Notes: a model not told the origin generated them from the letters alone. A DNA stretch of 64,000 nt from Patiria miniata (GCF_015706575.1 NW_024037056.1:12599176-12663175); one strand, 5' to 3'; shown: positions 35,701 through 54,097, counted from the first letter of the stretch. A program made the numbers and translations.

Positions 35701-38008
35701 GTCAAAAAATGGCGGTCGCATAATATTACTCTTGTTGATTCTAGTTTAGGATATCTTGCATAATCGGCAATATTGATCAAGTCTCAAGTCGCTCTGATAA
35801 AGTCTCCAGTACGTCACTCTGGTCAAGTCTCACGTCACTACGTCATTCAAGTCATCGAAGTCACTCTGGTCAAGTCTCAAGTCACTCTGGTCAAGTCTCA
35901 ATTCATCTGGTCAAGTCATCATATCACTCTGGTACAAGTCACTCTGGTCAAGTCTCAAGTCACTCTGGTCAAGTTTCAAGTCACTCTGGTCAAGTCATCA
36001 TATCACTCTGGTACACGGTCACTTTGGTGAAGTCTCAAGTCACTCTGATCAAGTCTCAAGTCACGCTGGTCAAGTTTAAAGTCACGCTTGTCAAGTCTCA
36101 AGTCACTCTGGTCAAGTCTCAAGTCACTCTGGTCAAGTCTCAAGTCACTCTGGTGAAGACTTAAGTCAGTCTGGTCAAGTCTCGAGTCACTCTGGTCAAG
36201 TCTCAAGTCACTCTGGTCAAGTCTCAAGTCACTCTGGTCAAGTCTCAAGTCTCTCTGGTCAAGTCTCAAATCACTCTGGTCAAGTCTCAGGTCACTCTGG
36301 TCAAGTCTCAAGTCACTCACGTCAAGTCTCAAGTCACTCTGTTCAAGTCTCAAGTCTCTCTGTTCAAGTCTGGCACTCTGGTCAAGTCTCAAGTCACTCT
36401 GGTCAGGTCTCAAGTCTCTCTGGTCAGGTCTCAAGTCACTCTGGTCAAGTCTCAAGTCTCTCTGGTCAAGTCTCAAGTCTCTCTGGTCAAGTCTCAAGTC
36501 TCTCTGGTCAAGTCTCAAGTCACTCTAGTCAAGCCTCAAGTCACTCTGGTACAGTCCTAAGTCACTCTGGTCAAGTCTCAAGTCACTCTGGTCAAGTCTC
36601 AAGTCACTCTGGTCAAGTCTCAAGTCACTCTGGTCAAGCATCAAGTCACTCTAGTCAAGCCTCAAGTCACTCTTGTACAGTCTTAAGTCACTCTGGTGAA
36701 GTCTCAAGTCATTCTGGTCAAGTCACAAGTCACTCTGCGGTCATTTAAGTCATCTAAGTCACTGGTCAATTTTAAGTCTCAAGTCACTCTGGTAAGATCT
36801 CAAGTCACTTTGATCAAGTCTTATAATTAAGTCGATGTCCTAAGACCAAAAATAACGGTTGAACTTTTCTTTCTAATACCTGCTGCTTTTGTTCACACAG
36901 GGTATTGGTTCGCTTTTGATGAAGCATTTGGTAAGGCATATCGAAGAGAACCACAAAGATGTGACTAAAATGTGCTTCATATGCGAGGCCGAGCTGATAC
37001 CGGCTTACAAGCACATGGGATTTACATACGTCGGGCCCTCAGACGTCACCCAACTAGGTACGTTAAATTCCAAATCACATGAAATAGTGGGAGAATCGAG
37101 GCGTGGTTACAGTCTGGTTCCTTGACGTGCTGTTTATGTGACGTCTGTAGCTATAGATTGCAGGTCAGGTAACCGGCGACTCGGAATCAACAGAATGGAA
37201 CATGAGACGGCAAAGCCCAAGTGCGTACCTGAGGTACAAATAGTGGGCATTACACCCGCATGGCTTAACAATTTGCTTTAAGTTTCGATTTACTCCAAAC
37301 TATATTCTCTGAACTATACAATGAGCAAAGAAAGTATATTATGTTTTTGTAAAAAAAAAACAAGCTTCATGTGTAAATGCCAGAGCTTACGCGATTATCA
37401 GGTTCGTTAGTATGACGTCATTTCGTTTTAAACCACGCCCACTGGCCATTAAGTAGCGTTGGAACCATTGGAACCGGAAGCAAACGCAACTTGAGTGTTT
37501 ATCCAATGGGCGCTCGTAATCAGTGGTGCGCGCGCGTGTCATGATGACGCTTTTACTAACGAACCGGATATCCGAGAGGACGGTCAATGAAAACGCAGCC
37601 TCGACTCCACCGGGCGCGAGCGCGTATCGCGCAAGGCATGATGGGAAACAACATGGCGCAGCAAGATCGTACCCATGGGGAATGAGGTTGATGAAAACGT
37701 GTCCAGCCTTCAGACAGGTTCTGAAACGGTAGGATTCTGCCTGGTCACGTGACAGTGGCGCCTACCTGACCTCAGATTTTTTTTCCATAGCTCCATGATT
37801 TGTCAGAAAAGTCAGAACCTTTTGGTCTGGGAACTAGACTATAGGCCTGAGCTCCGCGGACGGGACACATAGCGAAGGGATACATGAAAGGATACAACTT
37901 TTTGTATGTGAATGTCTTTCTTCTTTTTTTGCCGTTGTTTTAACAGGTCCCACGCAGTGGTATGATATGGAGTACCAAGTACCAGCCTCGCCCAAGGAGT
38001 CAGAGTGA
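32789..38008 (+). CDS. AANAT-like GNAT N-acetyltransferase, copy B of a tandem array
   Basis: Five exons: 32789-32972, 34511-34620, 35453-35575, 36901-37057, 37947-38008, in phase, giving 211 aa. The leader MFACRRMFRSVLLGQNRSFA (1-20) is Arg-rich with no acidic residue. RSFARS fits a mitochondrial processing site of the R-x-F/Y type, so mitochondrial import is inferred. The start was chosen because copy A also begins MFA. Motif A is IYPEFRKMGIGSLLMKHL, with the RKMGIG acetyl-CoA loop at 137-142. Motif B is AELIPAYKHMGFTYVG, with Tyr175. The end is QWYDMEYQVPASPKESE. The polyA signal AATAAA is at 38078-38083. Exon 2 and its flanking intron are nearly identical to copy C, showing a recent duplication or conversion. 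Confidence 0.86.
33554..33728. mobile_element. MITE, TGATGCGATCAAGC family, truncated copy 3
   Basis: One terminal repeat (AATATGTGATGCGATCAAGC) and most of the interior, in inverse orientation, remain. The other end is missing after ACCAAGAGATGTGATG. It lies in AANAT-B intron 1. Confidence 0.8.
33955..34090 (+). repeat. TGTTTGTT-rich low-complexity tract
   Basis: Irregular GTTTGTTTGTTTG runs, then TTATTTATTT. The frames seen in it are low-complexity artefacts. Confidence 0.6.
34300..34483 (+). mobile_element. Possible non-LTR element 3' end with (GAAAT)n tail
   Basis: The stretch ends 'GTATCCCG', A-run, then ATGAAATAAATGAAATGAAA, directly before the intron sequence shared by copies B and C (from GAGATGGAATTTGAA). 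A simple-repeat tail at the junction suggests a retroposed fragment that is missing from copy C. Confidence 0.45.
34819..35127. mobile_element. MITE with TACACTGCAAAAACTGCAG ends (AANAT-B intron 2)
   Basis: Terminal repeats of about 37 bp read TACACTGCAAAAACTGCAGT and run to AAATTTACACCATT, with the complement at the right end. Inner parts also face each other (GTTGCTAGGTTCATATAGTA). TA at the borders fits a Tc1/mariner-like or similar target, which is inference. Confidence 0.88.
35777..36830 (+). repeat. 21-bp minisatellite, AANAT-B intron 3 (largest array)
   Basis: Roughly 45-50 imperfect units of CAAGTCTCAAGTCACTCTGG. Variants CACTCTGG/CTCTCTGG and short breaks occur along it. The reverse strand gives an open frame repeating seven residues (LRLDQSD), which comes only from the 21-bp period. 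Confidence 0.95.
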
Positions 38009-38491
38009 ATGTAGACTTACCGATTGTGCGACCTGCACGAGTCTTCTGAATTTTTGAAAACAATGTTTGTGAACATAAATAAAACTGCCGCAAAACCTGA
38101 GTGGATTGACGTGAAATATAACATCAATAAGAAAGTTAAGGGGTCTAACTTTTTCGAGTCCTAGCACTGACCTTTGCCAAAGGCAAAATAAAAAACGATA
38201 AAAATGAATAAAAATGCATGCTGCATACTGCTTACCGACTGGATTGACCTAGAATTATACAAATCAAAATTTAGAGAAAAAAGTCAGAGGGCCTTAATTA
38301 GCTTTGCACGGTATAATATAGGCACTCCATGCATGATTACACCACAGGTCACGGATTGACCTCCAATGTTGAATACACTTAACAGCAAACAGTCAGCCGA
38401 GAACTACATGTCTGGGTGTGTCGGTGTGTGTGTGTCTGCCTTCATTCCCGAACATTAGATACTCTACACACCGTCCTCCTTGCGTGAAATA

Positions 38492-41400
38492 ATGAAATCG
38501 TCAAGTGCAGGATTAAAAGTCAACTTTGAATCAAGTTGCATACGGAAGATCAAGGCTGAGGAGGTCCATGAAGTGTGGTCGCTAGAGGCTCAGAGTAAGT
38601 CTGTTTCAAGGTCTCAGATTTCTCTTTGAGTGGAGAGGGTTCAATGTGACCAGCAAATACTGAAAAGTCTCAGGCTAGATTTTGTTCTTCTGGTATTTGT
38701 TTTCAGCAGTAGCATGACATGCTTACGGAATCAGTCATTTATACATGTACATGTAGGTTAAATAAAATATGGACCGAGTGCTATATGAATTTGAAGGTTA
38801 TTTTCGAGGTCACATATAGACCGGCCTCATTTTGATGGGTTGGTTGTTTAATAATGATTTTGGTTATACCTAAATGGATCGGTCTAACCTTCAATGATTT
38901 TTATTATGTACCTACTAGCTTGTATATTGACGTAACATTGGTATTACCCAAAAAAATGGCCCCAAAAGAATGTAAAATTCCATATTGGCCGGCCCACTAT
39001 TTGGAAAACTATGGAACTCTTGTAAGCTGTAGTGTTGTATTAAAGTACACATTTTTTGAACTCGTACTCGTACTTTATACATGTACTTTGATCATGAGAT
39101 GTACCCCTCTCCGGCCGTGCTATATTATACAAATATTGAATGCTTCGAGTGGTGAACTTTGTATCTACAAATTTGTATGTTACATGTTAGTTAGGGTTGA
39201 CATGCTTTCGAGTCACAGTGTTTCGTTATATACTTTTGTCAATCCTGGCCAGCTCGGATTGGACTGTTTTTGTTTAGTCTTGTTTACTTTTGTGAATTAC
39301 TTGTTGTATCTTGTATTTTGGCCGAATAGATAACGAAAATAATAATATAATCCTCTCGAGGTTATCCATGGACATTCTATTTTCCCGCGACGAAGCCGAG
39401 CGAAACTAGAATGCTCCATGGATCATCGAGGGAGGCTAGTTTTACTTCTCCACGAGATAAAGCATTCAATATTTGTTTTATAACACTTTACCCACAGATT
39501 CTACTTGGTTTTGATATTTTGAATTATTTCAATCTGAAAATTTTAGTCATGAAAATTATTTGCTTCGTGAAGTTTAAACCGGCCTTTATGTTCACCTTTT
39601 TGAGGAGAAAAATGGTTTCTCTAAAAGCAATTACCTTTACACAAGATGTTCTAAATGGTAAGAATTTGCAAGAGAAAAAAAATGATTTATTTAATATTGG
39701 ATCAAACAATTCCCTACTTTCCCCCAATTGAAATGCAGTTTGCTCAACCAGGTGAATAATCAAACCAAACGGTAGATTGCAAAACTCAAATTCTGCAGGA
39801 TGGATTTGTTTGTGTCAATGTACATTTTATTAAAAAAAGAAGGCTAATTTTGATATCGATCGCAGAGATGGAATTTGAATTTGCCATTTCCAAGGTTACC
39901 CTGAGATCCCAGCAGAGCATCTGCCGATAGAAAGATACACTCGTGCCCAGAGAGACGCCCCGGAGCTTTTCTGGGGACACTTTGGAAACGGGAAGATGAC
40001 TGGAGTGAGTTTATTTTATTTAAAAAAACAACGAAACCCAAATGTAGGGACCATTGTTTTAGTGAAGTTCTGCATGTAGCACTTTCAAAATCTAGGATAA
40101 GAAAGCCATATTCATAAGCTTATTTCAGTACAAGAATCATTCAAATCACTCATGTACTTTTTAAGTTACGGAGTTTTAAACACAACCACCGTTTTAAAGT
40201 TATGTCCACGGATCACAAAAAAAGGTGTGCGTTCGTTCAGCAAAACGAAAACGGCAATTCACCGTGACACACATCCCTATGTGATTTGTTTTCGTTTTGC
40301 TGAAAGAACCTTGACCTTTTTGTGATCCGTCTATACAGAACCTTAAAACGGCGGTTGTGTTTAAAACTCCGTAACTTGAAAAGTACATAAGTGATTTGAA
40401 TGATTCTGGCACTAAAAGAAAGCTTATGGATTGGGCTTTCATATCCTAGATTTTGAAAGTGCTACATTCAGAACTCATGGTCCCGACATTTGGGTTTCGT
40501 GCTATTTTTGACGCACCCTGTATTTATTAGCCTTTTGGGGAAATGGTGGACACAATATATAGGCCTAAGAGGGCGATATTTTGGAGTGAGTAAAACTTGT
40601 GTTATACCCATTGATCATATGGAGATCAATGGTTATACCCGATTTCAACCTCGTTCGACTAGTTCCACTTTCAACGTCGAGATAATTTCTGAGACCCTGG
40701 GACTGAGGTTATCCCTTGCTTCCTGTATTCTGGCTCGATACCGCAACAGAATGTGTGATGGATTTATATCGTGTTTAGTGATTTTATTAGACTTACGTAT
40801 GTGTTATAATTCGTTTATTGTGAACTCACGTCCAATCGTGCTCAAAATCAATCCTTCATTTTCTATTAATTGTGCTTATAATAATATGTAGTGTAATTTA
40901 GATGGGTAATTAAGAATTATAACTTGCTTCCGATCACACGTCGTGAAGAATTTATTTCGTCTGTAACATAGACGCCGCGTACAAAAACACTGACGATTGA
41001 AAGTATTTGGCCAGGCACCAGACTACTCCAGGCTAAACTGCACATGCACGATTTTTTTTTAACATGAAAATGATCCACTACCAGGGTGAGAGAGCAGGTG
41101 GTGGGAGCGCACTGCTCAACGCCGTGAGGACGAGGTTGGCCAAATTTACCCACTCAGAATAGCGCCCTCCTGTGGTATCCATCAGATAACTTGAAAAGTA
41201 CTTTAATTATTGCATGAGTGTTATTAAATTGTGCTTTATTAGAACACAGTATGAAGGTAATGTTAGAATCTGGCTTAGGCCAAAAAAAGATAAAAATACT
41301 CGGTCTCTGGTCAGCGCGCGCGTCGATTTTAATCATGCGCGTCAACCTTTTTTATTCAAATTAGCACGGAAGCTACAACAGCGCCCCCTATTGTCGCACC

Positions 41401-43529
41401 TCCTCAAATTTTTGTACCAAGGAGCACCAAGGAATGGGGAGATTGCACCAAGGCAAATGATAAAGGGCACCAAGGCAAATCATGGAGGACACCAATGTAT
41501 AATGAGGACACAAAAAAGCAAAATAGTACCCACCTTGAATGTACATATTCAAGCTTGAAAAAAAAAGCCACCAAAAAAAAAAAAAAAAAACGTCGCCGCA
41601 TCAATTCCGGAACTTTGGTCTGACCAGAGACCGATTTTTTTTTTTGGCCTTACGTAAGATTAGGCCTAAATAAGTTCCTTACCATACACTCAGAATGTGG
41701 AGTGTCATGTTCTTACATTATTCTTACATAATATTATAACACTAAATCTTTGCTTTGGTCAGGATAACATGTTGTAGTTCGACACGATTTTTCCTTTAGT
41801 TTATCTTTGGAACTCGTGGTGCTGGCAGTAAATGGAAATATGATTCCATGTTCAAGCATGACTCAGAGGGCGCTGTTGCTTATCTGAACCTGGTGTGCGT
41901 CTACCCCGAGTTAAGAAGAAAGGTAAGTTCATCTTGCTTGACAGATTAAAACTTTTTTAGGTCATGTAAAACGTGCTCTGCAACGGCATAGAAATCTCTA
42001 GAAAGGTTACATTCGGAGCAATTACAATATAGCATTATAAATTGGCGCACTCGAAACGATCGAGGATAGATACCTCAAATGAATCACAAAAAGTCTCAAG
42101 TCACTCTGGTCAAGTATCAAGCCATTACTCTGGTCAAGTCTCAAGTCACTCTGATCAAGTCTCGTGTCACTCTAGTCAAAGTATCAAGCCACTTTTGTCA
42201 AGTCTCAAGTCACTGTGGTCAAGTCTCAAGTCACTCTAGTCAAGTTTCATGCCACTTTGGCTGTCTCGTGTCACTGGTCAAGTCTCACGTCACTCTGGGC
42301 AAGTCTCAAGACACTCTGGGCAAGTCTCAAGTCACTCGAGTCATTAAAGTCATCTAAGTCACTCTGGTCAATTGTTAAGTCGCAAGTCGCTCTGGTCAAG
42401 TCTCAAGTCACTTTGGTCAAGACACAAGTCACTCTGATCAAGTCTCGAGTCACTCTGGTCAAGTCTCGTGTCACTCTGGTCAAGTCTCAAGTCACTCTGG
42501 GCAAGTCTCAAGTCATACTGGACACGCCTTAAGTCACTTTGATCAAGTATCAAGTCGATGTCTTTCTGCTTAAACTTAACTAAGTTAACTCTTGCGAATA
42601 CTTTATACGACCAAAATAACAGGCAGGCCTTTTCTTTCTTTATATACCTGCCTGTTTGTTCACACAGGGTATTGGTTCGCTTTTGGTGAAGCATTGGGTA
42701 ACGTATATCGAGGAGAACCACAAAGATGTGACTAAAATGTGCTTCATATGCGAGGACGAGCTGATACCGTTTTACAAGCAACTGGGATTTACATACGTCG
42801 GGCCCTCGGACGTCTCCCAACTAGGTACGTTAAACTTCAAATCACAAGAAATAGTGGGAGAATCGAGGCATGTATATAGTCTGGTTCCCCTGCTGATCAA
42901 AATCTGTGTAAGTGAAGAGATACAACTTGAATATAATTAACAATTGTTGACTGGATGTGGGACATGACGTTTTGAACACCCGACCGAGGGGCGCGTAACA
43001 CCCGAGGCAAAGCCGAGGGTGATGTGCGCCCGAGGTGTTCAAAATGTCATATCCCTCATCATGGCAGTCAACAATCATATTGTTTTGTTATACCTCTGTC
43101 TTGGATTCTTTGGATTTTTGTGTAAAAATCACAAAAAAACAGCAGTAAACACAGCAATCATGACAATCGAACGTCAACTCAAATGTCGCGTGCTCGACAC
43201 AGCTGATCGTCTGCTAGTTCGCTGCTCCCACTCCTTATGTGAACACATGGTGAAAGTAGCGTGGGTACCAACGATACAAGCGTTTCACATCGTACTGTAC
43301 GCACAAAGCCTGTACGTGATGTATCCCACCGGGAGTGTGCTATCGGAATTTTTATAAACTTAACACGTGATCGTTCTAGGCCAATTAAAATACAGTATTC
43401 AAGACAGAGGTGTAGCAGTTGTCTTTCTTCTTTTTTTGCCGATGTTTTCTAACAGGTCCCACGCAGTGGTACGATATGGAGTGCCGGGGACCAGCCTACC
43501 CCAAGGATGCCGTCAATGCCCTGATATAA
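38492..43529 (+). CDS. AANAT-like GNAT N-acetyltransferase, copy C, short N terminus
   Basis: Five exons: 38492-38594, 39895-40004, 41800-41922, 42668-42824, 43456-43529, in phase, giving 188 aa. The exon 2 acceptor is CCAAG. The first ATG in frame gives MKSSSAGLKVNFESSCIRKI. Sequence like copy B begins only at about 38471 (CCGTCCTCCT), and an in-frame stop lies just upstream, so the basic leader of copies A and B is absent and a cytosolic enzyme is predicted. Motif A is VYPELRRKGIGSLLVKH; motif B is DELIPFYKQLGFTYVG, with FY as in vertebrate AANAT. The C terminus diverges (CRGPAYPKDAVNALI). It starts only 484 bp after the copy B stop. AATAAA at 44244-44249 is a distant polyA candidate. Confidence 0.83.
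39354..39433. repeat. 80-bp foldback
   Basis: CTCGAGGTTATCCATGGACA and 'TCCATGGATCATCGAGGGA' are imperfect inverted arms with AGAATG/CATTCT inside. It may be a tiny MITE. Confidence 0.6.
40033..40498. mobile_element. Long-palindrome MITE, copy 3 (AANAT-C intron 2)
   Basis: Full-length relative of 28391-28828: it starts GAAACCCAAATGTAGGGAC and ends CCCGACATTTGGGTTTC. It begins within 30 bases of the AANAT-C exon 2 donor. Confidence 0.9.
41275..41652. mobile_element. MITE, TTAGGCCAAAAA..CTCGGTCTCTGGTCAG family (AANAT-C intron 2)
   Basis: The inverted ends carry CGGTCTCTGGTCAG. The layout of GGCC, A/T run and CpG-rich part is like 22174-22549, so the two families look related. The interior has 'CACCAAGG' repeats at 41417-41500. 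Confidence 0.78.
42091..42560 (+). repeat. 21-bp minisatellite, AANAT-C intron 3
   Basis: About 20 imperfect units of the CAAGTCTCAAGTCACTCTGG type, more degenerate than in copy B. Confidence 0.92.
42941..43077. mobile_element. Foldback element, AANAT-C intron 4
   Basis: Arms of about 45 bp, CAATTGTTGACTGG..GACGTTTTGAACACC, and their complement frame a GC-rich centre (CCGAGGCAAAGCCGAGGG). Confidence 0.7.
43089..43414. mobile_element. Short-TIR element next to the foldback, AANAT-C intron 4
   Basis: TATACCTCTGTCTTGGATTC at the left faces TATTCAAGACAGAGGTGTA at the right. There are no other shared copies in the window, so the call is tentative. Confidence 0.5.
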
Positions 43530-44337
43530 GAATCCCGGTACATACAGTTATTTCGCTTTACCGTTTTGGATTTCGTCAACTGAAAAACAGTAAACGAACC
43601 ATGACCGTTATGTCGTTTACACTTTTGAAAAACGGTCAAACGATATTACGTTAAATGTGGTTATTCTGTTTTAGCAGTTTAGTGAAATTCATTACAGCAT
43701 AACGATCAATGATTTTGGTTTTACAGTTTTACACAAATAACTTTGCAAAACAGCAAAACGGTCAGTATGAAATACAGACTGTTTTTTAAAATTATTATTT
43801 CAGTGTCATAGTTAACAGTCCGTGGTGCATTTTGTGGCGTTGGGCAAGGTGGGCAAGTCATTGCGATAAAACGGTGATATTCTTTGAACGAATTAAGCAA
43901 TTTCAGTATTTTTTTTCATCTAAAAGTAGCTTATGATATTTGCTTTCCAGTCATTATGAATTTGTGTGCTACATATTTTTAAATATGAAATACATTTTTG
44001 GGGGTTTGGGTTCCGCTTCTTGACTCACCCTGAATGAAAATCCAGGGTCCTAATCTTTTCATCCCATGAAATATCAGGATGTCACGTGTAAAACAATGTC
44101 AAATAACTGGCTTCAGCTTGTTAGAAAAGTTCTAAATTGGCTTTTAAACAAAATGTCAACAATCTAAGACAGGAACCTTGTCCCACCTTGTCAACCAGTC
44201 CCACACCTCTTCAGTATACATACTGCATCAATTAAATGTGTCAAATAAAACATCTGGTTCCTAGTCTCTACTTCTGCAGTTTCTTTCCGTAGTCATGCCA
44301 CCAGACTACTGACGGGTCAATCTTTTCAAAAAGTTGG
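43530..44337. other. Downstream of AANAT-C; no gene seen
   Basis: A run rich in TTACG/CGGT and ACAG words (43560-43780) holds short inverted scraps such as AAAACGGTCA. No exon is found. Confidence 0.4.
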
Positions 44338-44791
44338 ATATATGTGACCCGCTCTGCAAAAATGAGTCTGATGTCGCATAATTTGAATTCAAGCTTTTGT
44401 CATTTTGAAATGGAAACAGTAAAAATTTGCTCAAAATTTTGATTTTTTTGTTTTTGTTTTATTTTGGTTGTTTGATAGTTTTAGTTCAAATATCTTACAC
44501 AGAAATGTAAATATTGTAAGAAAAAGAAAAAAAATATGAATCTTTGGTGCTTTTCTTGGTTAGTTACAGTGTATTTGTCATTTTTCAAAGCCTTTTTTCT
44601 CCATTGAGACACTTCTAGCTTTGCAAAAACTTTACAGAATTAAACAAGCACAACAATGCAACCAAATATCCCAGAGAGGTCCATGATATACCAAATGAAA
44701 GCTTATTTCATTCCCATTTCATTAATGTAGTTAACCCAAAATGTCAGTTTTGCCACAACAGACTCATTTTTGCGGAGCGGGTCACATATAT
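44338..44791. mobile_element. MITE with ATATATGTGACCCGCTC ends
   Basis: A 33-bp terminal repeat, ATATATGTGACCCGCTCTGC through AAAAATGAGTCTG, is inverted at the right end with one clear mismatch. The interior is AT-rich with no coding capacity, total about 454 bp. Confidence 0.88.
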
Positions 44792-45440
44792 GTACCATGC
44801 TTTTATCTTAGCTTTCAAATTGAATTACTTTTGCATTAGCCTCAGGTGCAAACTGTAGAAGAAATGTCTTCTCATATTGAGACCTGAAACTTGGCTACGC
44901 TTCAAAAACTGTTTAGCAATTAAACACTTTTCTAAACACTTTCTTGCCATCAGGTTGTAAACATGTTTAAATACTAAACATGTTTATAGCAAGGGTGGAA
45001 AGTGTTAAGCAGTTGAAACTGAAGTGAACACATAACGTTCAGCTTCTAAACATGTTAAAGAAGTGATAGCATAATTGTATTTCTTTGCCTCAGGAAAGTT
45101 AGAGAGTTTTGTCGGCTGAAGGGCCGGGCGGGTGAAGTTGGCCTAGTTTTGTTTAGCATGTATTTTTTCACTTCAAAGTCCTAGTCTGGTCCAAGTCCAT
45201 CGAAGAGTAATCAAACGTCAACCTTTACACCCGTCACTGTATCGCCCGCCAAACCCATGTCCCACGACAACTATTTGAAGTGTTTGCTGAAACCACAAAT
45301 ATTGAACTGGACACTTGAGTGCCCAACAAAGGGTATTTGTAGTGTCGCCCCTGGATCTATTTTATGTCTCCATCACAAGACCTATTGGACTCCAGCACAT
45401 CACGAGTTCAGAATCAGGTGACTGGGTATTGTTATCAGTG
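44792..45440. other. Intergenic region upstream of cathepsin B
   Basis: No exon is seen. A cluster of TAAACA(C)T words with inverted partners lies at 44900-45060. Confidence 0.4.
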
Positions 45441-45448
45441 TGGGTCGG

Positions 45449-45542
45449 TATATAAAGCTAGGGGGTGTGTGCGGTGTCTGACGCACATCGGACTTGGCGA
45501 TCGGTGGTACTGGTTTCGACAGTAAACGGAAGCTCAAACAAG
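45449..45542 (+). promoter_or_regulatory. Cathepsin B promoter (TATA box) and 5' non-coding exon
   Basis: TATATAAA (45449-45456) lies about 30 bp before a likely start site near 45480. The first exon would end at 45542 (ACAAG followed by GTAAAT) and join the coding exon, whose acceptor TTTCAG ends at 46331. The 5' exon holds no ATG, which fits a leader. The start site is inferred, not seen. Confidence 0.6.
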
Positions 45543-46339
45543 GTAAATCATGTACATTTTTGCATTGAAATGTTTGTTGAGACTGTTTAGTTAGTATGTA
45601 GTAAGGGGTGGGGGTCTGGGACTTTTGGGTGTATTCTTCCTGACATCTATCCAAAACATTGATTCCTACATGTCAAAATGTCACAGTTATTTGATCTTGC
45701 GCGCACACGTCTACTTTAATAGCATGGCATTCCATTCATGTAACTTTTCAAGTTTTAACAGTACTTCTTCCGGGTATTGGGGGTGTATAGACCTAGTGCC
45801 GAAGAGGTTTGGAACTCAACTGAATGCATCATGGTTTTGTCATTTTCCCGTAAAATCGATAGTTTATTAAATTTATTTATTTATGTATTACATTTCTTTA
45901 CCAAGAGTATGCCCAAACAGTTTAAACCTGGTTTCCATTGGGGCCCTGCGTACATTACAAATTATTAAATAAAGTTAAGTAAAGTAAAAATCACAAGGAA
46001 AAAATGTACATTGGTGAAACAGACTGTAGAACAGTAATACTTACAAATACGTACAAGTATATACTTTACAAATATTTACAAAAAAGACAGATTTATACAT
46101 AAAATGTTATTCAAAACATATACCAGTAACAGGCATGAGCACGGGTAGGTGAACTGACAAAACAAGTAAACGTTTGGTCAAATTTTAGTTAGCTGATTGT
46201 TCATGATGTCGGGGTGCGTTTAATACTCCTCGTGCTTCATGACCAAAGTCATTTTTGGATCATTTAAAAATAGTTTGAAAACACTTACATTTGGGATTGT
46301 AAACAAATTATTCGTTGTTCTTCACTTTCAGCAATCAAG

Positions 46340-53328
<6,989 letters not shown>

Positions 53329-53539
53329 ACAAGTTTCGATATTCCTCTGGAAAAACAACAACAGAGATTAAGAACTGTAATTTGCTTGGGAATTCTTCTT
53401 TTAATAACTGAAATCAAACTGAAATCTAGAAAATTGAATAATATGATTGTTGATGGCGGATGATAGTCACCAAGTGACATATATATATAGTGACCAAAAG
53501 GGGCCAATTTTCATGGATTTGTGCTTGATTTACTGGACG

Positions 53540-53644
53540 GTAAATATTGCTTAGCAGTGAGTTGAAGCTAGTTACTTGCGTGGAATGAGACTACTTCTCA
53601 GTTGATTTATGCTAAGCACATCGGTTCGCTGAGCAATATTTACT
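53540..53644. repeat. Foldback in the cathepsin B 3' UTR
   Basis: GTAAATATTGCTTAGCA and GCTGAGCAATATTTAC face each other across about 70 bases. It lies between the CTSB stop (53328) and the polyA signal at 54098, so the mRNA should carry this hairpin. Confidence 0.75.
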
Positions 53645-54097
53645 GCAACAAAAATGTGGGGATGGAATTGTCGGGATGTTTTAACATTTTAGCCCCTGTT
53701 TTAATTCCACATATGACTCCGCCTTTGTAATCAAGTTTTATCACATCTTTGCAAAAAACTTAAGAAGATTCAAGCAATGAACCATCCTCTGGTACACCAA
53801 ATTGAATGAGTTAAGCACTATATCATTACTAGTTATATTCCAACGGCCCATTCAGTTTTTCTATACGTAGAACTTCATTACTGGAGTCAATAAGCCTTTA
53901 CCATCTGAACGAATGGTGTTAAGGCGCCCCCTGTCTGAACGTTGTCTTCAAAAATCACTAAAGAACTCGTTCCCAGATGATGTTTAAATCCTTTCCCTTT
54001 TCTTCTTGCATGTAATCATTACCATAGGCCCAATACTCCCAGTAGGTATGTGTAACGATTTTAATTGGGGATTTTGGTTGGTGGTGATCGGTTGGCC

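Noticed and set aside
36003-36518. 171-residue minus-strand frame repeating LRLDQSD
   Set aside because: It lies wholly in the 21-bp minisatellite; 21 is a multiple of 3, so an open frame is expected. There is no start context or splice support.
38854-39333. 159-codon plus-strand frame in AANAT-C intron 1
   Set aside because: The same non-coding intron sequence occurs in AANAT-B (about 33360-33500), where the frame is not kept. There is no known motif.
27897-42560. CRISPR-like direct repeats in the AANAT introns
   Set aside because: Units are contiguous with no unique spacers, are imperfect, and sit in introns of a eukaryotic gene. It is a minisatellite.
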